60,488 nucleotides of DNA. Origin: DATGLG01 sp035294245. Lineage in GTDB: Bacteria > Pseudomonadota > Alphaproteobacteria > JACZXZ01. The DNA lies in contig DATGLG010000059.1 in assembly GCA_035294245.1 (NCBI GenBank), positions 1 to 60,488 of the forward strand, read 5' to 3'. Numbering within the stretch: position 1 is the stretch's first letter; each line of letters begins with the position of its first letter. The notes below the pieces were generated by a model. It was not told the origin of the DNA. It saw only the letters and a program-made list of their open reading frames with translations, and made no database searches. Of this stretch, positions 50,389 through 58,582 are shown piece by piece. Position numbers and translations under genes: made by a program.

Positions 50389-50946
50389 CTAATCCCGCAG
50401 CGTCTTGTACATGACGCTCGTCGCATCGAAGCGCCCCGGCTCGCGGGTGTCGCGGGCATAGCCGGGAATGCGCCCGGCGAGCTCGTAGCCGAGGGCGAGA
50501 TAAAGGGGCTCGGCGGCGTCGCCCGTCTTGGTGTCGAGGGTGATCAGGGCTCGGCCATGGCACCTCGCCGCCTGCTCGGCTTCCAGCATCAGGGCGCGGC
50601 CGATGCCGCGGCGGCGATGGCGCGGATGGACGAGGAGCTTGGCGATCTCGGCGCGGTGCCGCTGGTTCGGCATGGTGCCGAGGCCGAGCTGCACGGTCCC
50701 GGCGACCTCGCCGCCGTGCTCGGCGACGAGGAGGATGCGCGTCCCCGCGGCGACGCCGGGCGCCACCGTCTCCCGCCAGAACGCGCGAGCAGCCTCGCGC
50801 GTGAAGGGCAGCACGAAGCCGACGCTGGCGCCGTCATGGACGCAGGCATGGAGGATCTCGGCGAGGGAATCGAGGGCGCGCTCGAGCCCGGCACGGTCGA
50901 GGGCGGCGATACGGATCGTGTCGGCGCGCAGGGTGTCGGCGGTCAT
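50389..50946 (-). CDS. GNAT N-acetyltransferase
   Basis: A 185-residue GNAT enzyme. HDGASVGFVLPFTREAARAFW, LLVAEHGGEVAGTVQLGLGTMPNQRHRAEIAKLLVHPRHRRRGIGRALMLEAEQAAR with acetyl-CoA loop RRRGIG, and LTLDTKTGDAAEPLYLALGYELAGRIPGYA complete the fold. The start at 50946 has GAGGT 4-8 bases before it. It follows the XRE-cupin gene by 7 bp, so they are one operon. Confidence 0.9.
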   Translation of the reverse strand: MTADTLRADTIRIAALDRAGLERALDSLAEILHACVHDGASVGFVLPFTREAARAFWRETVAPGVAAGTRILLVAEHGGEVAGTVQLGLGTMPNQRHRAEIAKLLVHPRHRRRGIGRALMLEAEQAARCHGRALITLDTKTGDAAEPLYLALGYELAGRIPGYARDTREPGRFDATSVMYKTLRD

Positions 50947-50953
50947 GGGCACC

Positions 50954-51523
50954 TCAATGGATGGCGAGGAGATATTTGGCGCCGCGCGCCTTGGACGTGC
51001 GGAACTCGCTCGCGCCGTAGAGGTGGTAGCGCAGGCAGTCGCCGGGCGCGAGGCGATGGCGGCTGCCGTCGATCGTGACCTCGAGGGCGCCCGCCTGGAG
51101 ATAGAGGTGATGCTCGAGCCCGGGCTGCGGCGCCGCGTCATAGGTGATGTGGGCGCCGGCAGGGAGCGCGCAGGCCAGGAGCTCGCAGGCAAAGCCCGGT
51201 GCCGGCGGGGAGACCGAGCGGCGGCGGAAGCCCGTCTCCGGATCGGTCCAGACCGGCTGCGCCGCCGCGGGCACCAGCGCCGTCGCCGCCGCCTCGACCT
51301 GGGCCAGGAGCCGCGACATGGTGAGGCCGTAGGCGGCGCAGAGGCGCCCCAGCACATGGGCCGTCGGGCTCACCTCGCCGTTCTCGAGCCGCGACAGGGT
51401 GGCGCGGCTGACGCCGCTCAGAGTCGCGAGCTCGTCGAGGGACCAGCGCCGCTCGGCGCGGAGCTCGCGCAGCCGCTGGGCGAGGCGCCGGTCGCTCTCC
51501 GAGGCGGTGTCGATCGTTTCCAT
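50954..51523 (-). CDS. XRE-family regulator with C-terminal cupin domain
   Basis: A 189-residue repressor: HTH_3 domain (residues 12-70, LAQRLRELRAERRWSLDELATLSGVSRATLSRLENGEVSPTAHVLGRLCAAYG) and a cupin_2 sensor (residues 100-185, LEHHLYLQAGALEVTIDGSRHRLAPGDCLRYHLYG). This architecture is that of small-metabolite-responsive repressors of amine or amino-acid catabolism. A perfect dyad immediately precedes the ATG. The GNAT gene follows in the same operon, and the deacylase lies upstream in the same direction. Confidence 0.93.
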   Translation of the reverse strand: METIDTASESDRRLAQRLRELRAERRWSLDELATLSGVSRATLSRLENGEVSPTAHVLGRLCAAYGLTMSRLLAQVEAAATALVPAAAQPVWTDPETGFRRRSVSPPAPGFACELLACALPAGAHITYDAAPQPGLEHHLYLQAGALEVTIDGSRHRLAPGDCLRYHLYGASEFRTSKARGAKYLLAIH

Positions 51524-51550
51524 ATATGAAACATATTCTCAGATATGAGA
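51524..51550. promoter_or_regulatory. XRE-cupin operator region (two dyads)
   Basis: ATATG-AAA-CATAT (51524-51536) is a perfect 13-bp dyad touching the XRE start codon, followed immediately by TCTC-AGATAT-GAGA (51537-51550). Adjacent dyads at the translation start are the usual target of autorepressing XRE proteins. No clear Shine-Dalgarno precedes the ATG, since the dyad occupies its place. Confidence 0.5.
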
Positions 51551-51600
51551 TAGCGTCAAGGGGCACGGCGCAGCGCCTCTCACTTCGCCGCGGCCCGCGC

Positions 51601-52602
51601 TCAGGTCTCGTCGGCGGCGAGGTGGGCGAGGCAGTCGCCCGGCGACACCAGGGTGAAGGTGCGCACGCAGAGAACGAGGCCGCTGCCCTTGAAGGCCACG
51701 GGCGTGGGCTCGCGCCAGGGCTGAACGGGATCGTGGATATAGCCCGCGGGCTGGCCGGCCTCGACCTCGTCGCCGAGGCGGAACAGGGGCTCGAAGATGC
51801 CGGCGACGGGCGCGAAAAGATAATGGGCGGCACCCTTCACCACGAGCCGGCGGATGGGCGCCGGGCTGCGCCGTGGCTCCCTCATCGGCAGCACCTCGAG
51901 GCTGTCGAGCACCCCCTCGATGCCGCGCCGCACGATCTCGAGCCCGTCGAGGTTGATTGTCGCGCCGCCCCCGAACTCGCCGGTGAGGAAGAGGACGCCC
52001 TTGCGTCGCGCTCCCGCGCTGATGACGCGGTCCTCGCCCAGCATGTCCATGATCATGGCGCGCGGCGCGCCGAAGGCCTCGACGAGCCGGTCCATTCTCG
52101 CCTGCGCGGCCGCGTCCTGGTGGCGGAAGGCGAACAGGGTCGGGAGATAGTTGAGCGAGCTCCCGCCGGCATGGAAGTCGAAGCAGAAATTCGTCATCGG
52201 CATCAGCACGGATTCGACGTAATCGGCGATCATCTCCGTGACGGTGCCGCGCGGGTCGCCGGGGAAGGCGCGGTTCAAATTGACGCCGTCGATGGGCGAG
52301 ACCCGCGTGCCCGCGAGATAGGCGGGGAAGTTGAGCGCCGGAATGACGATGATGCGCCCGCTCAGCCGGTCGAGGCGGAAGTCCCGCATGAAGCGCATGA
52401 GGGCGACGGGGCCCTCGTACTCGTCGCCGTGATTGGCCCCCGTCATCAGCACCGTCGGGTCCCGGCCGCGCCGCGCGACCCAGATGGGGATCGGGATATG
52501 GCCATAGGCGGAGCGGTTATGGGAATGGGGCACGCGCAGCACGCCGGTCTGCACGCCCTCGGCCTCGAAATCGATATCGGTGGTGATCAGGCTCTCGGGC
52601 AT
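51601..52602 (-). CDS. Succinylglutamate desuccinylase/aspartoacylase family deacylase
   Basis: A 333-residue zinc deacylase of the AstE/AspA-DoeB type. Zinc ligands are visible in MTGANHGDEYEGPVALMRF (HxxE near residues 58-61) and in FCFDFHAGGSSLN (His near residue 145); the NLNRAFPGDPRGTVTE block is also family-typical. Such enzymes remove acyl groups from N-acetyl amino acids, including N-acetyl-diaminobutyrate in ectoine use. The ATG at 52602 follows GGGGAG. It lies upstream of XRE-cupin and GNAT on the same strand, which could form an acylation/deacylation module. Confidence 0.88.
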   Translation of the reverse strand: MPESLITTDIDFEAEGVQTGVLRVPHSHNRSAYGHIPIPIWVARRGRDPTVLMTGANHGDEYEGPVALMRFMRDFRLDRLSGRIIVIPALNFPAYLAGTRVSPIDGVNLNRAFPGDPRGTVTEMIADYVESVLMPMTNFCFDFHAGGSSLNYLPTLFAFRHQDAAAQARMDRLVEAFGAPRAMIMDMLGEDRVISAGARRKGVLFLTGEFGGGATINLDGLEIVRRGIEGVLDSLEVLPMREPRRSPAPIRRLVVKGAAHYLFAPVAGIFEPLFRLGDEVEAGQPAGYIHDPVQPWREPTPVAFKGSGLVLCVRTFTLVSPGDCLAHLAADET

Positions 52603-52761
52603 CAAAAAACTCCCCTCTTCCGCGCCGGGCGGGCGCTGTGGCGCCGTGGCGCCGTGGCGGAGGAGGATAGGGCGGTCACGAACGGGCCGCTAGCGTCTTT
52701 GCCCTCCGGTGCCGATCCATTAGCATGCAGGGATACTGGGGAGAGCCGGACATCTGGTGAC

Positions 52762-53367
52762 ATGAGCGTCGGCCGCCGCTTCGCGTACACGGGATCGAGG
52801 GAGGTCTCGTTTGAGCGGGCTCTACAGAGGCCCGCGCCTATCGGTCACAACGGCGGCCCGCCCCTTGATATGTCGTGGTCCGCCTGGATCTGGCGTCGCG
52901 CCCACGCCGCGGCTTGGAAGAGGCCGAAGCGGGAGATCATGATGCTCCGCCTGCGCCAAGCGGAGCGGCTGGGCCTCGACTATGATGCCTATACCTCGGC
53001 ACTACTCGACCGCGGCGCGCGCCTCTGCGGCCTCATTGTCATGCTCAGCGATCGATTCAGCATTCAGGACGAGGATAAGCTTGTGATCAAGCTGGCCGCA
53101 TTGAAGGATTGCGCCGTCGCTTTGTCCGGCCGCGGCGCTCACGAGCGTCTTGCCAAAAGAATCCACAGCGCTGGCGGTCATGTTGATCAAGTTCTTCCGA
53201 GCCACGACCGTGCGAGCTTCACAGCGGCGCTCCGACGCCTCGCCGCTTCCGTCCATACCTCGCCGGGGGCTTTCTTCATGGTCGGTACAAGCGCCGCCGA
53301 GCGCGATATCGCGGAGACCTCGGGAGTCGGATTGTTCGTGGACGCGGTTGATTACTTCGGGCTTTGA
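52762..53367 (+). CDS. GHNGGPPL-motif protein fused to HAD-like domain
   Basis: A 201-residue protein from the ATG at 52762. Residues 24-85 carry PAPIGHNGGPPLDMSWSAWIWRRAHAAAWKRPKREIMMLRLRQAERLGLDYDAYTSALLDRG, the signature of a widespread small alphaproteobacterial family of unknown function (GHNGGPPL...WRxAHxxAWKxPxREVxxxRLxxAExLGLxYxxYTxExLxRG). Residues 86-201 (LIVMLSDRFSIQDEDKLVIKLAALKDCAVALSGRGAHERLAKRI ... SPGAFFMVGTSAAERDIAETSGVGLFVDAVDYFGL) read like a partial HAD-type phosphatase core. No RBS is evident. The fusion appears unusual. Confidence 0.66.
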   Translation: MSVGRRFAYTGSREVSFERALQRPAPIGHNGGPPLDMSWSAWIWRRAHAAAWKRPKREIMMLRLRQAERLGLDYDAYTSALLDRGARLCGLIVMLSDRFSIQDEDKLVIKLAALKDCAVALSGRGAHERLAKRIHSAGGHVDQVLPSHDRASFTAALRRLAASVHTSPGAFFMVGTSAAERDIAETSGVGLFVDAVDYFGL

Positions 53368-53383
53368 TGCGCCTTGGCGCACT

Positions 53384-54655
53384 TCATCTCGCGAGCAGCC
53401 CCTTCACCGCCGCCTTGATCCGCGCCCAGAGAACGGAGAGGAGGAGCGCGCCGGCCTTGAGCTCGGCGGCGGGCTGCGGCGGCGCTTCGCTCGCGGCACC
53501 GCCCTCCGCGCGCCGGGCGAGGCCGGCCTCGAGATTCTTCGCGAATTCGGCGGTCAAGCGCGCGGCGAGGTCGTTCACGATGCCCGAGCGGCTGAACTGG
53601 GCGAGGGGACCGGCGAGGGTGAAGCCGACGGTCACGTCGATGCGCGTGGCGGCGCCGCCGTCCGCCTTGCTCAACGCATAGGCGATCTCGCCGCGCGCCT
53701 GGCTGGCGCTGCGCGCATCGCGCCCGGCGCCGCGCACGCTGCCGCGATAGGCGGCATCGTCCCAGACGAGATCGGCCTCGCCGGCGAAGGCGGCGGCGAT
53801 GGGGCCGAGCCGGATGCGGATCTCGCCCGTGACGTGATCGCCGGATTGCGCGGTAAGCGCCGCCCCCGGCAGGCAGGCGGCGAGGAAGGCGGGGTCCTTG
53901 AAGCGTTGCCACACCGCGTCACGCGGATGGGCGACGGTGAAGGACTGGCGAATCTCCTGATTGGGCTTCGCGGCGGTGGTGCTGGCGACTGGCACGGTTT
54001 TCCCCACCTCACCCCGGCCCTCTCCGCCCGCGCGCGCGAACGCGCGCTCTTCTGCATGATGCAAAGAGGCGGGCTTGCGCCCGCCGGGGGCGGAGAGGGG
54101 TGGGGTGAGGTGGGGGTCGGCAATTACGCGCGGCGATCCCACGGGCCCGAGCTCGGCGCGTCCGGCGGCGACGGGCGCCGCACCGGCTGTGCGGCGCTCG
54201 GCGAGCACGGCGCGGATGGCGCGCACGATCCCGACATAGCCGGTGCAGCGGCAGAGATTGCCGCTGAGCTCGGTGCGGATGCGCTTCTCGTCGGCGTCGG
54301 GGAGGCGGATGACGATATCCCGCGCTGTCGCCAGCATGCCCGGGGTGCAATAGCCGCATTGCAGCGCGTGCTCGCGGGAGAAGGCGGCGCGGAGCTGCGC
54401 CGCGACGGGGTCGTCGTCGAGCCCCTCGATCGTCGTCACCTCGGCGCCCTCGCAGGCGACGGCATAGGTGATGCAGGAGCGCGCCGGGGCGCCGTCGACG
54501 AGGAGGGTGCAGGCGCCGCACACGCCGTGCTCGCAGCCGAGATGGGTCCCGGTGTGGAGGAGCTGGTCGCGCAGGAAATCGGCGAGGCTGGTGCGCGGCT
54601 CGACGGCGGCGGCGACGCGCTTGCCGTTGACGGTGAGGGTGACTGTCCGGCTCAT
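53384..54655 (-). CDS. Fused 2Fe-2S small subunit and CoxG-like SRPBCC protein of a molybdenum hydroxylase
   Basis: A 423-residue fusion. Residues 1-158 are the [2Fe-2S] small subunit with plant-type cluster cysteines C41, C46, C49, C61 and the second cluster C100, C103, C135, C137. Residues 232-390 are a CoxG-type SRPBCC domain (IRQSFTVAHPRDAVWQRFKDPAFLAACLPGA). The linker, residues 181-218, is the translated product of a 114-nt inverted-repeat element. The C-terminal end (ALLLSVLWARIKAAVKGLLAR) could be amphipathic or membrane-associated. It transfers electrons from the Mo centre to FAD and may help membrane docking. The start is 2 bp after the medium-subunit stop. Confidence 0.88.
   Translation of the reverse strand: MSRTVTLTVNGKRVAAAVEPRTSLADFLRDQLLHTGTHLGCEHGVCGACTLLVDGAPARSCITYAVACEGAEVTTIEGLDDDPVAAQLRAAFSREHALQCGYCTPGMLATARDIVIRLPDADEKRIRTELSGNLCRCTGYVGIVRAIRAVLAERRTAGAAPVAAGRAELGPVGSPRVIADPHLTPPLSAPGGRKPASLHHAEERAFARAGGEGRGEVGKTVPVASTTAAKPNQEIRQSFTVAHPRDAVWQRFKDPAFLAACLPGAALTAQSGDHVTGEIRIRLGPIAAAFAGEADLVWDDAAYRGSVRGAGRDARSASQARGEIAYALSKADGGAATRIDVTVGFTLAGPLAQFSRSGIVNDLAARLTAEFAKNLEAGLARRAEGGAASEAPPQPAAELKAGALLLSVLWARIKAAVKGLLAR
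54002..54115. repeat. Inverted-repeat element inside the small-subunit fusion gene
   Basis: The 28-bp ends (54002-54029 and 54088-54115) are inverted copies matching at 26 of 28 positions, with two internal hairpins (GCGCGC...GCGCGC; GCGGGCTTGCGCCCGC). Similar GC-rich palindromes that read as LTPTLSP-type peptides are common between genes in Alphaproteobacteria. Its length, 114 nt, is a multiple of three, so the reading frame is kept. Confidence 0.8.
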
Positions 54656-54657
54656 GG

Positions 54658-55494
54658 TCAGGCGCCGTTGGCGCGCGCCGCGGCGCGCTTCAAGGCCGCG
54701 ATGCGGATCTGGCGGTCGATGGGGTCGGTCATGCCCTTCTCCTCGAGCAGGCGGGCGGCGATGGCGGGATCCACCTCGCCGACGGGCCGGCCGTTGCCGT
54801 TTCCGAAGAGCGGGCGCGCATCGTCGAGCACGATGGGCCGCGCCTCGATAGCGCCGACGACGGCGCGGCAAAGATCGCGCGCCGGATCGGCGAAGACGAC
54901 GCCCATGGCGTGGGCGAACTCGCCCGGCTTGCGGCAGAGCTTGATATAGCCCCAGCGCGCCGCCGCGGAGGGGCGCGGGATGCGCACGGCCTCCAGGATC
55001 TCGCCGGGCTTGAGCGCCGTCTCGAAGACGCCGGTCATGAATTGCGCCACCGGCAGGCGCCGCCGTGTGCTCGCATCGGCCAAGATCACCTCGGCGCCGA
55101 GGGCGGCCAGGGTCGAGACCCAGTCGGCGGCGGGATCGGCATGGGCCAGGCTGCCGCCGATGGTGCCGCGGTTGCGCACGGCGCGATAGGCGATGCCGCC
55201 GGCGATGGCGGGAAGGATGCCGCGGGTGGCGTCGGGCACGCGGCCGTCCTCGATATTGGCGTGGGTGACGCAGGCGCCGAGGATGAGGGCGTCGTCGCTC
55301 TCCTCGACGCGGCGCAGCTCGGGGATGCCGGTGATGTCGACGAGGAGCTGCGGCTGCACCAGGCGCAGATTGAGCATCGGCCCGAGGGACTGGCCGCCGG
55401 CGAGAATCTTGGCGAAGACCGCCTGATCGCTCAGCAGGCGGCTCGCCTCGGCGAGACTCGACGGGCGCGCATAGTCGAAGCGGGCCGGCTTCAC
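54658..55494 (-). CDS. FAD-binding medium subunit of a molybdenum hydroxylase (CoxM-like)
   Basis: A 278-residue FAD subunit. VKPARFDYARPSSLAEASRLL, FAKILAGGQSLGPMLNLRLVQPQLLVDI (FAD loop AGGQS) and VRNRGTIGGSLAHADPAADW (TIGGS loop) are the two FAD-binding signatures of the CoxM/CutM family. The start is a GTG at 55494 overlapping the large-subunit stop by 4 bp (GTGA). It passes electrons from the Fe-S subunit to the acceptor. Confidence 0.93.
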   Translation of the reverse strand: MKPARFDYARPSSLAEASRLLSDQAVFAKILAGGQSLGPMLNLRLVQPQLLVDITGIPELRRVEESDDALILGACVTHANIEDGRVPDATRGILPAIAGGIAYRAVRNRGTIGGSLAHADPAADWVSTLAALGAEVILADASTRRRLPVAQFMTGVFETALKPGEILEAVRIPRPSAAARWGYIKLCRKPGEFAHAMGVVFADPARDLCRAVVGAIEARPIVLDDARPLFGNGNGRPVGEVDPAIAARLLEEKGMTDPIDRQIRIAALKRAAARANGA

Positions 55495-57884
55495 GCGGCA
55501 CCTCGCTGGGGCGAGCCGGCGCGCGCCGCCGCGATGGCGGCGAGGACGCGCCGCGGCGTCATCGGCGAGACGGTGAGCTCGGCGCCGAGGGGCCTGAGCG
55601 CGTCGTTGACGGCGTTGGCGAGGGCCGCCGGCGGAGCGATGGCGCCACCCTCGCCGATGCCCTTCACGCCGAACTCGGTATAGGGCGACGGCGTCTCCAT
55701 GTGGAAGAGCCGCGGCTCGGGAACCTCGGTCGCACCCGGCAGGAGATAATCGGCCAGGGTCGAGGCGAGGGGCTGGGCGCTTCCGTCGAAGGGCATCTCC
55801 TCGTAGAGCGCGGTGCCGATGCCCTGGGCGGTGCCGCCATAGATCTGCCCGTCGACGATCATCGGGTTCACCAGCACGCCGCCATCCTCGACGATGACGT
55901 AGTCGAGGATCTCGACCTCGCCGGTCTCGGGATCGACGGCGACGGTGGCGGCGTGGGCGGCGTAGCTGAAGGTGCCGCTGTCGCGCACGGGCTTGTAGCC
56001 GGCCGTCGCCTCGAGCCCGCCGGGATCGACGTCGCCGGGCAGGTCTTGCGGCCGCAGATACCAGGTCTTGGCGATATCGGCGATGGTGACGCTCCCCGAG
56101 GGCCCCTGCACCCTGCCGTCCTTGACGACGACCTTGGTCTCGTCGGTCTGCAAAAGCTTGGCGCCGATGCGCGCGGCGCGGCGCGAAATCTCCTGGCAGG
56201 CGCGGGTCACGGCACCCCCCGCCATCACCATGCAGCGCGAGCCCCAGGTGCCGGTCGAGTAGGGCGTATAGGCAGTGTCGCCATGCACCACCTTCACCTT
56301 GTCGGGATCGATGCCGAGGATCTGGTTCGCCACTTGCGCCAGGGTGGTCTCCAGCCCCTGGCCGTGGGACTGGATGCCGACGCGCAGCTCGAGCCCGCCA
56401 TCGGGCGTGACGCGCGCCGTCGCCTGCTCGTGGCCGGGCACCATGGGGATGCCCCAGCCGGCATAGACGGAGGTGCCGTGGGCCGCCTGCTCGCAATAGA
56501 TCGAGAGGCCGACGCCGATGAGCCGCCCGTCGGGCTCGGAGCGCCTCTGGCGCGCGCGCACCGCCGGCACGTCGATGGCCGCCACGGCGCGGCGCAGGCA
56601 TTCGGGATAATCGCCGCTGTCGAAATGCTTCTTCGTGATGTTGTCGAAGGGCATCTGCTCGGGGCGGATGAGGTTCCGGAGGCGGAACTCGTAGGGCTCG
56701 ATCCCCGCCTCGCGCGCGAGGGCGTCGAGCACCAATTCGAGGGCGAAGCAGACCCCCGTGCGCGCCACGCCGCGGAAGGGCAGGATCGGGCATTTGTTGG
56801 TCGCCACGGAATAGGTGCGGCAGCGATAGGCGGGGAAGTCGTAGGGCCCGGGCAGGATGCTCGCCACCTGCGCCGCCTCGAGGCAGGCGGAGAAGGGATA
56901 GGAGGAATAGGCGCCGGAATCGACGGTGGCCTCCGCGTCGATGGCGAGCAGCTTGCCGCTGCGGTCGGCATAGCCGGTGATGATGTAGTGGTGCTCGCGG
57001 CAATTGGCGGCGGCGGTGAGCGCCTCGCGGCGATCCTCGATCCAGCGCACCGGCCGGCCGCAGCGCATGGCGAGCCAGGCGACCGCGACCTCCTCGGGCA
57101 GGAGGATGCCCTTATAGCCGAAGCCGCCGCCCACATCGGGGGCGATGACGCGCACCTGGCCCTGGTCGAGGCCGAGGCAGCCGGCGAGGCCGGTGCGCTC
57201 GATATGGGGGATCTGGCTGGCGCTGTAAACGGTGAGCTGCTCGAGCCGGCTGTCCCAATGGGCGACCACGCCGCGCCCCTCGATGGGGGCCATGCATTGG
57301 CGCGCGGTGCGGATCTCGCGCGTGACCTTGATGACGCCGGCTTGCCTGGCGATGGACTCGATGTCGCCGTCGACGAAGGTCTCGAGGAAGATGTTGTCGC
57401 CCCACTCCTCGTGGAGCAGCGCGGCACCGGGCTTGCGCCCCTCCAGCATGTCGGCGACGGCGGGAAGCTCCTCGAGATCGAGCGAGATCGCCGCGGCGAT
57501 GTCCTCGGCCTCGGCGCGGCTGTCGGCCACGCACATGGCGACGAGCTCGCCCACATGGCGCACCTTCTCGGCGGCGAGCACCGGCTGGTCCGAGGGCTTG
57601 AAGCCGGGCAGGCCCGAGACGGCGCGGATCGGCTTGACCCCGGCCTGGGCGAGATCGGCCGCGGTCGAGACGGCGTCGCGGAGCTCGTCGGGCACGGCGA
57701 TGCCGCGGATGCGGGCATGGGCGAGGGGGCTGCGCAGGAAGGCCACCTCGCGCATGCCGGCGAGGCGGATATCGGCGATGAACTGGCCGCGGCCGCGCAG
57801 GTAGCGCTCGTCCTCCTTGCGGCGGAGGCGCGCGCCGACGCCCTTTGCGCTCGTCCCGGTCGCCGCGATCGTATCGCTGGTCAT
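55491..57884 (-). CDS. Molybdopterin-binding large subunit, aldehyde oxidase/xanthine dehydrogenase family
   Basis: A 797-residue catalytic subunit. GARLRRKEDERYLRGRGQFIADI opens the family; VGGGFGYKG (residues 251-259) contacts molybdopterin; VKGIGEGGAIAPP near the C-terminus holds the catalytic Glu. The active-site loop reads LPFRGVARTG (near 368-377), not the AYxCSFR of true (form I) CO dehydrogenase nor the exact AYRGAGR of form II, so it is a CoxL-like hydroxylase of unknown substrate. The order large - medium - small is complete and coupled by overlaps. The promoter region carries three 14-bp tandem repeats. Confidence 0.92.
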   Translation of the reverse strand: MTSDTIAATGTSAKGVGARLRRKEDERYLRGRGQFIADIRLAGMREVAFLRSPLAHARIRGIAVPDELRDAVSTAADLAQAGVKPIRAVSGLPGFKPSDQPVLAAEKVRHVGELVAMCVADSRAEAEDIAAAISLDLEELPAVADMLEGRKPGAALLHEEWGDNIFLETFVDGDIESIARQAGVIKVTREIRTARQCMAPIEGRGVVAHWDSRLEQLTVYSASQIPHIERTGLAGCLGLDQGQVRVIAPDVGGGFGYKGILLPEEVAVAWLAMRCGRPVRWIEDRREALTAAANCREHHYIITGYADRSGKLLAIDAEATVDSGAYSSYPFSACLEAAQVASILPGPYDFPAYRCRTYSVATNKCPILPFRGVARTGVCFALELVLDALAREAGIEPYEFRLRNLIRPEQMPFDNITKKHFDSGDYPECLRRAVAAIDVPAVRARQRRSEPDGRLIGVGLSIYCEQAAHGTSVYAGWGIPMVPGHEQATARVTPDGGLELRVGIQSHGQGLETTLAQVANQILGIDPDKVKVVHGDTAYTPYSTGTWGSRCMVMAGGAVTRACQEISRRAARIGAKLLQTDETKVVVKDGRVQGPSGSVTIADIAKTWYLRPQDLPGDVDPGGLEATAGYKPVRDSGTFSYAAHAATVAVDPETGEVEILDYVIVEDGGVLVNPMIVDGQIYGGTAQGIGTALYEEMPFDGSAQPLASTLADYLLPGATEVPEPRLFHMETPSPYTEFGVKGIGEGGAIAPPAALANAVNDALRPLGAELTVSPMTPRRVLAAIAAARAGSPQRGAA

Positions 57885-57978
57885 GAAACCGCCTTCCGCC
57901 TTCCCGACAGCCTATCATCCTATTGTTGGGATGTTAGTCGGCGGCGATGTTAGACGAGGAGTGCCGCGCGGCACAAGG

Positions 57979-58020
57979 GTCGTATCCACCGGTCATATCC
58001 ATCGGGGTCGTATCCACCGG
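57979..58020. repeat. Three 14-bp tandem repeats upstream of the molybdenum hydroxylase operon
   Basis: GTCGTATCCACCGG (57979-57992), TCATATCCATCGGG (57993-58006) and GTCGTATCCACCGG (58007-58020): the outer two are identical and the middle one matches at most positions when shifted by one. They end about 95 bp from the large-subunit start, a suitable position for activator binding. Confidence 0.6.
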
Positions 58021-58095
58021 CCGGGCGGCGGAAGCCTCGTCAAAACGCACGCGGCATTAAAAGCGCGCCCCGGGGTATCGATCCGCCCTTCCGGC

Positions 58096-58422
58096 TCAGC
58101 GTTTCACACGCAGCCCGTTCATCCGTTCCAGCAGGCGCTGGCTCCGGGCAATGGCCCATTGGCTGCGCTGGATCGCCTCCTCGCATTCGACAACGATCTC
58201 TTGCGCCCTTGCTCTGACCTCGTCAGCGCTCTGCGCCGGGCGCAGCACCCCAAGGTCGATCGGCCGGGATCCTTGCCAAAGCTCGCAACCGCCGCTGATA
58301 TCCGAGCAGGCGTCCGAAAGCGTCTCGGCGACAAAGGCGGCTGTGCGATCGTCGCTCGCCTCAAAATCCTGTCGGCCGCAGATGCCCATGCTATCGCGGA
58401 AATAGAGACGATATGTCGTCAT
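58096..58422 (-). CDS. Conserved small alphaproteobacterial protein, unknown function
   Basis: A 108-residue soluble protein: MTTYRLYFRDSMGICGRQDFEASDDRTAAFVAETLSDACSDISGGCELWQGSRPI, followed by a helical, Gln/Arg-rich C-terminus. The pattern YRxYFRDxxGxIxGRxDFxAxxDxxA...LxxACSDxCxxFELWQGxR is a recurrent rhizobial/alphaproteobacterial hypothetical family. Two tryptophans and three cysteines are present. No function is known. The neighbouring gene on this strand starts 200 bp away. Confidence 0.75.
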   Translation of the reverse strand: MTTYRLYFRDSMGICGRQDFEASDDRTAAFVAETLSDACSDISGGCELWQGSRPIDLGVLRPAQSADEVRARAQEIVVECEEAIQRSQWAIARSQRLLERMNGLRVKR

Positions 58423-58582
58423 GGCGGCGGCCCCACTGCCCTCGTGCGGAAGAGCGCCAATTTAACACCCTATGGGTGATTTTCCATCGTCGCCATGCCC
58501 GATGACGCGCTCGCGAGCGGGCGCGGCCACGGAGCAGCGCCGCGGCCGGGGCGTAACCTACAGCTTCAAAGCGAGCATGGAC

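Noticed and set aside
55701..57953. A 750-residue plus-strand frame opposite the large subunit
   Set aside because: It is a shadow of the molybdopterin subunit, which has all family motifs and operon coupling.
57979..58020. The tandem repeats as a small CRISPR array
   Set aside because: Units are directly adjacent with 14-bp period and have no spacers; no cas gene is near.
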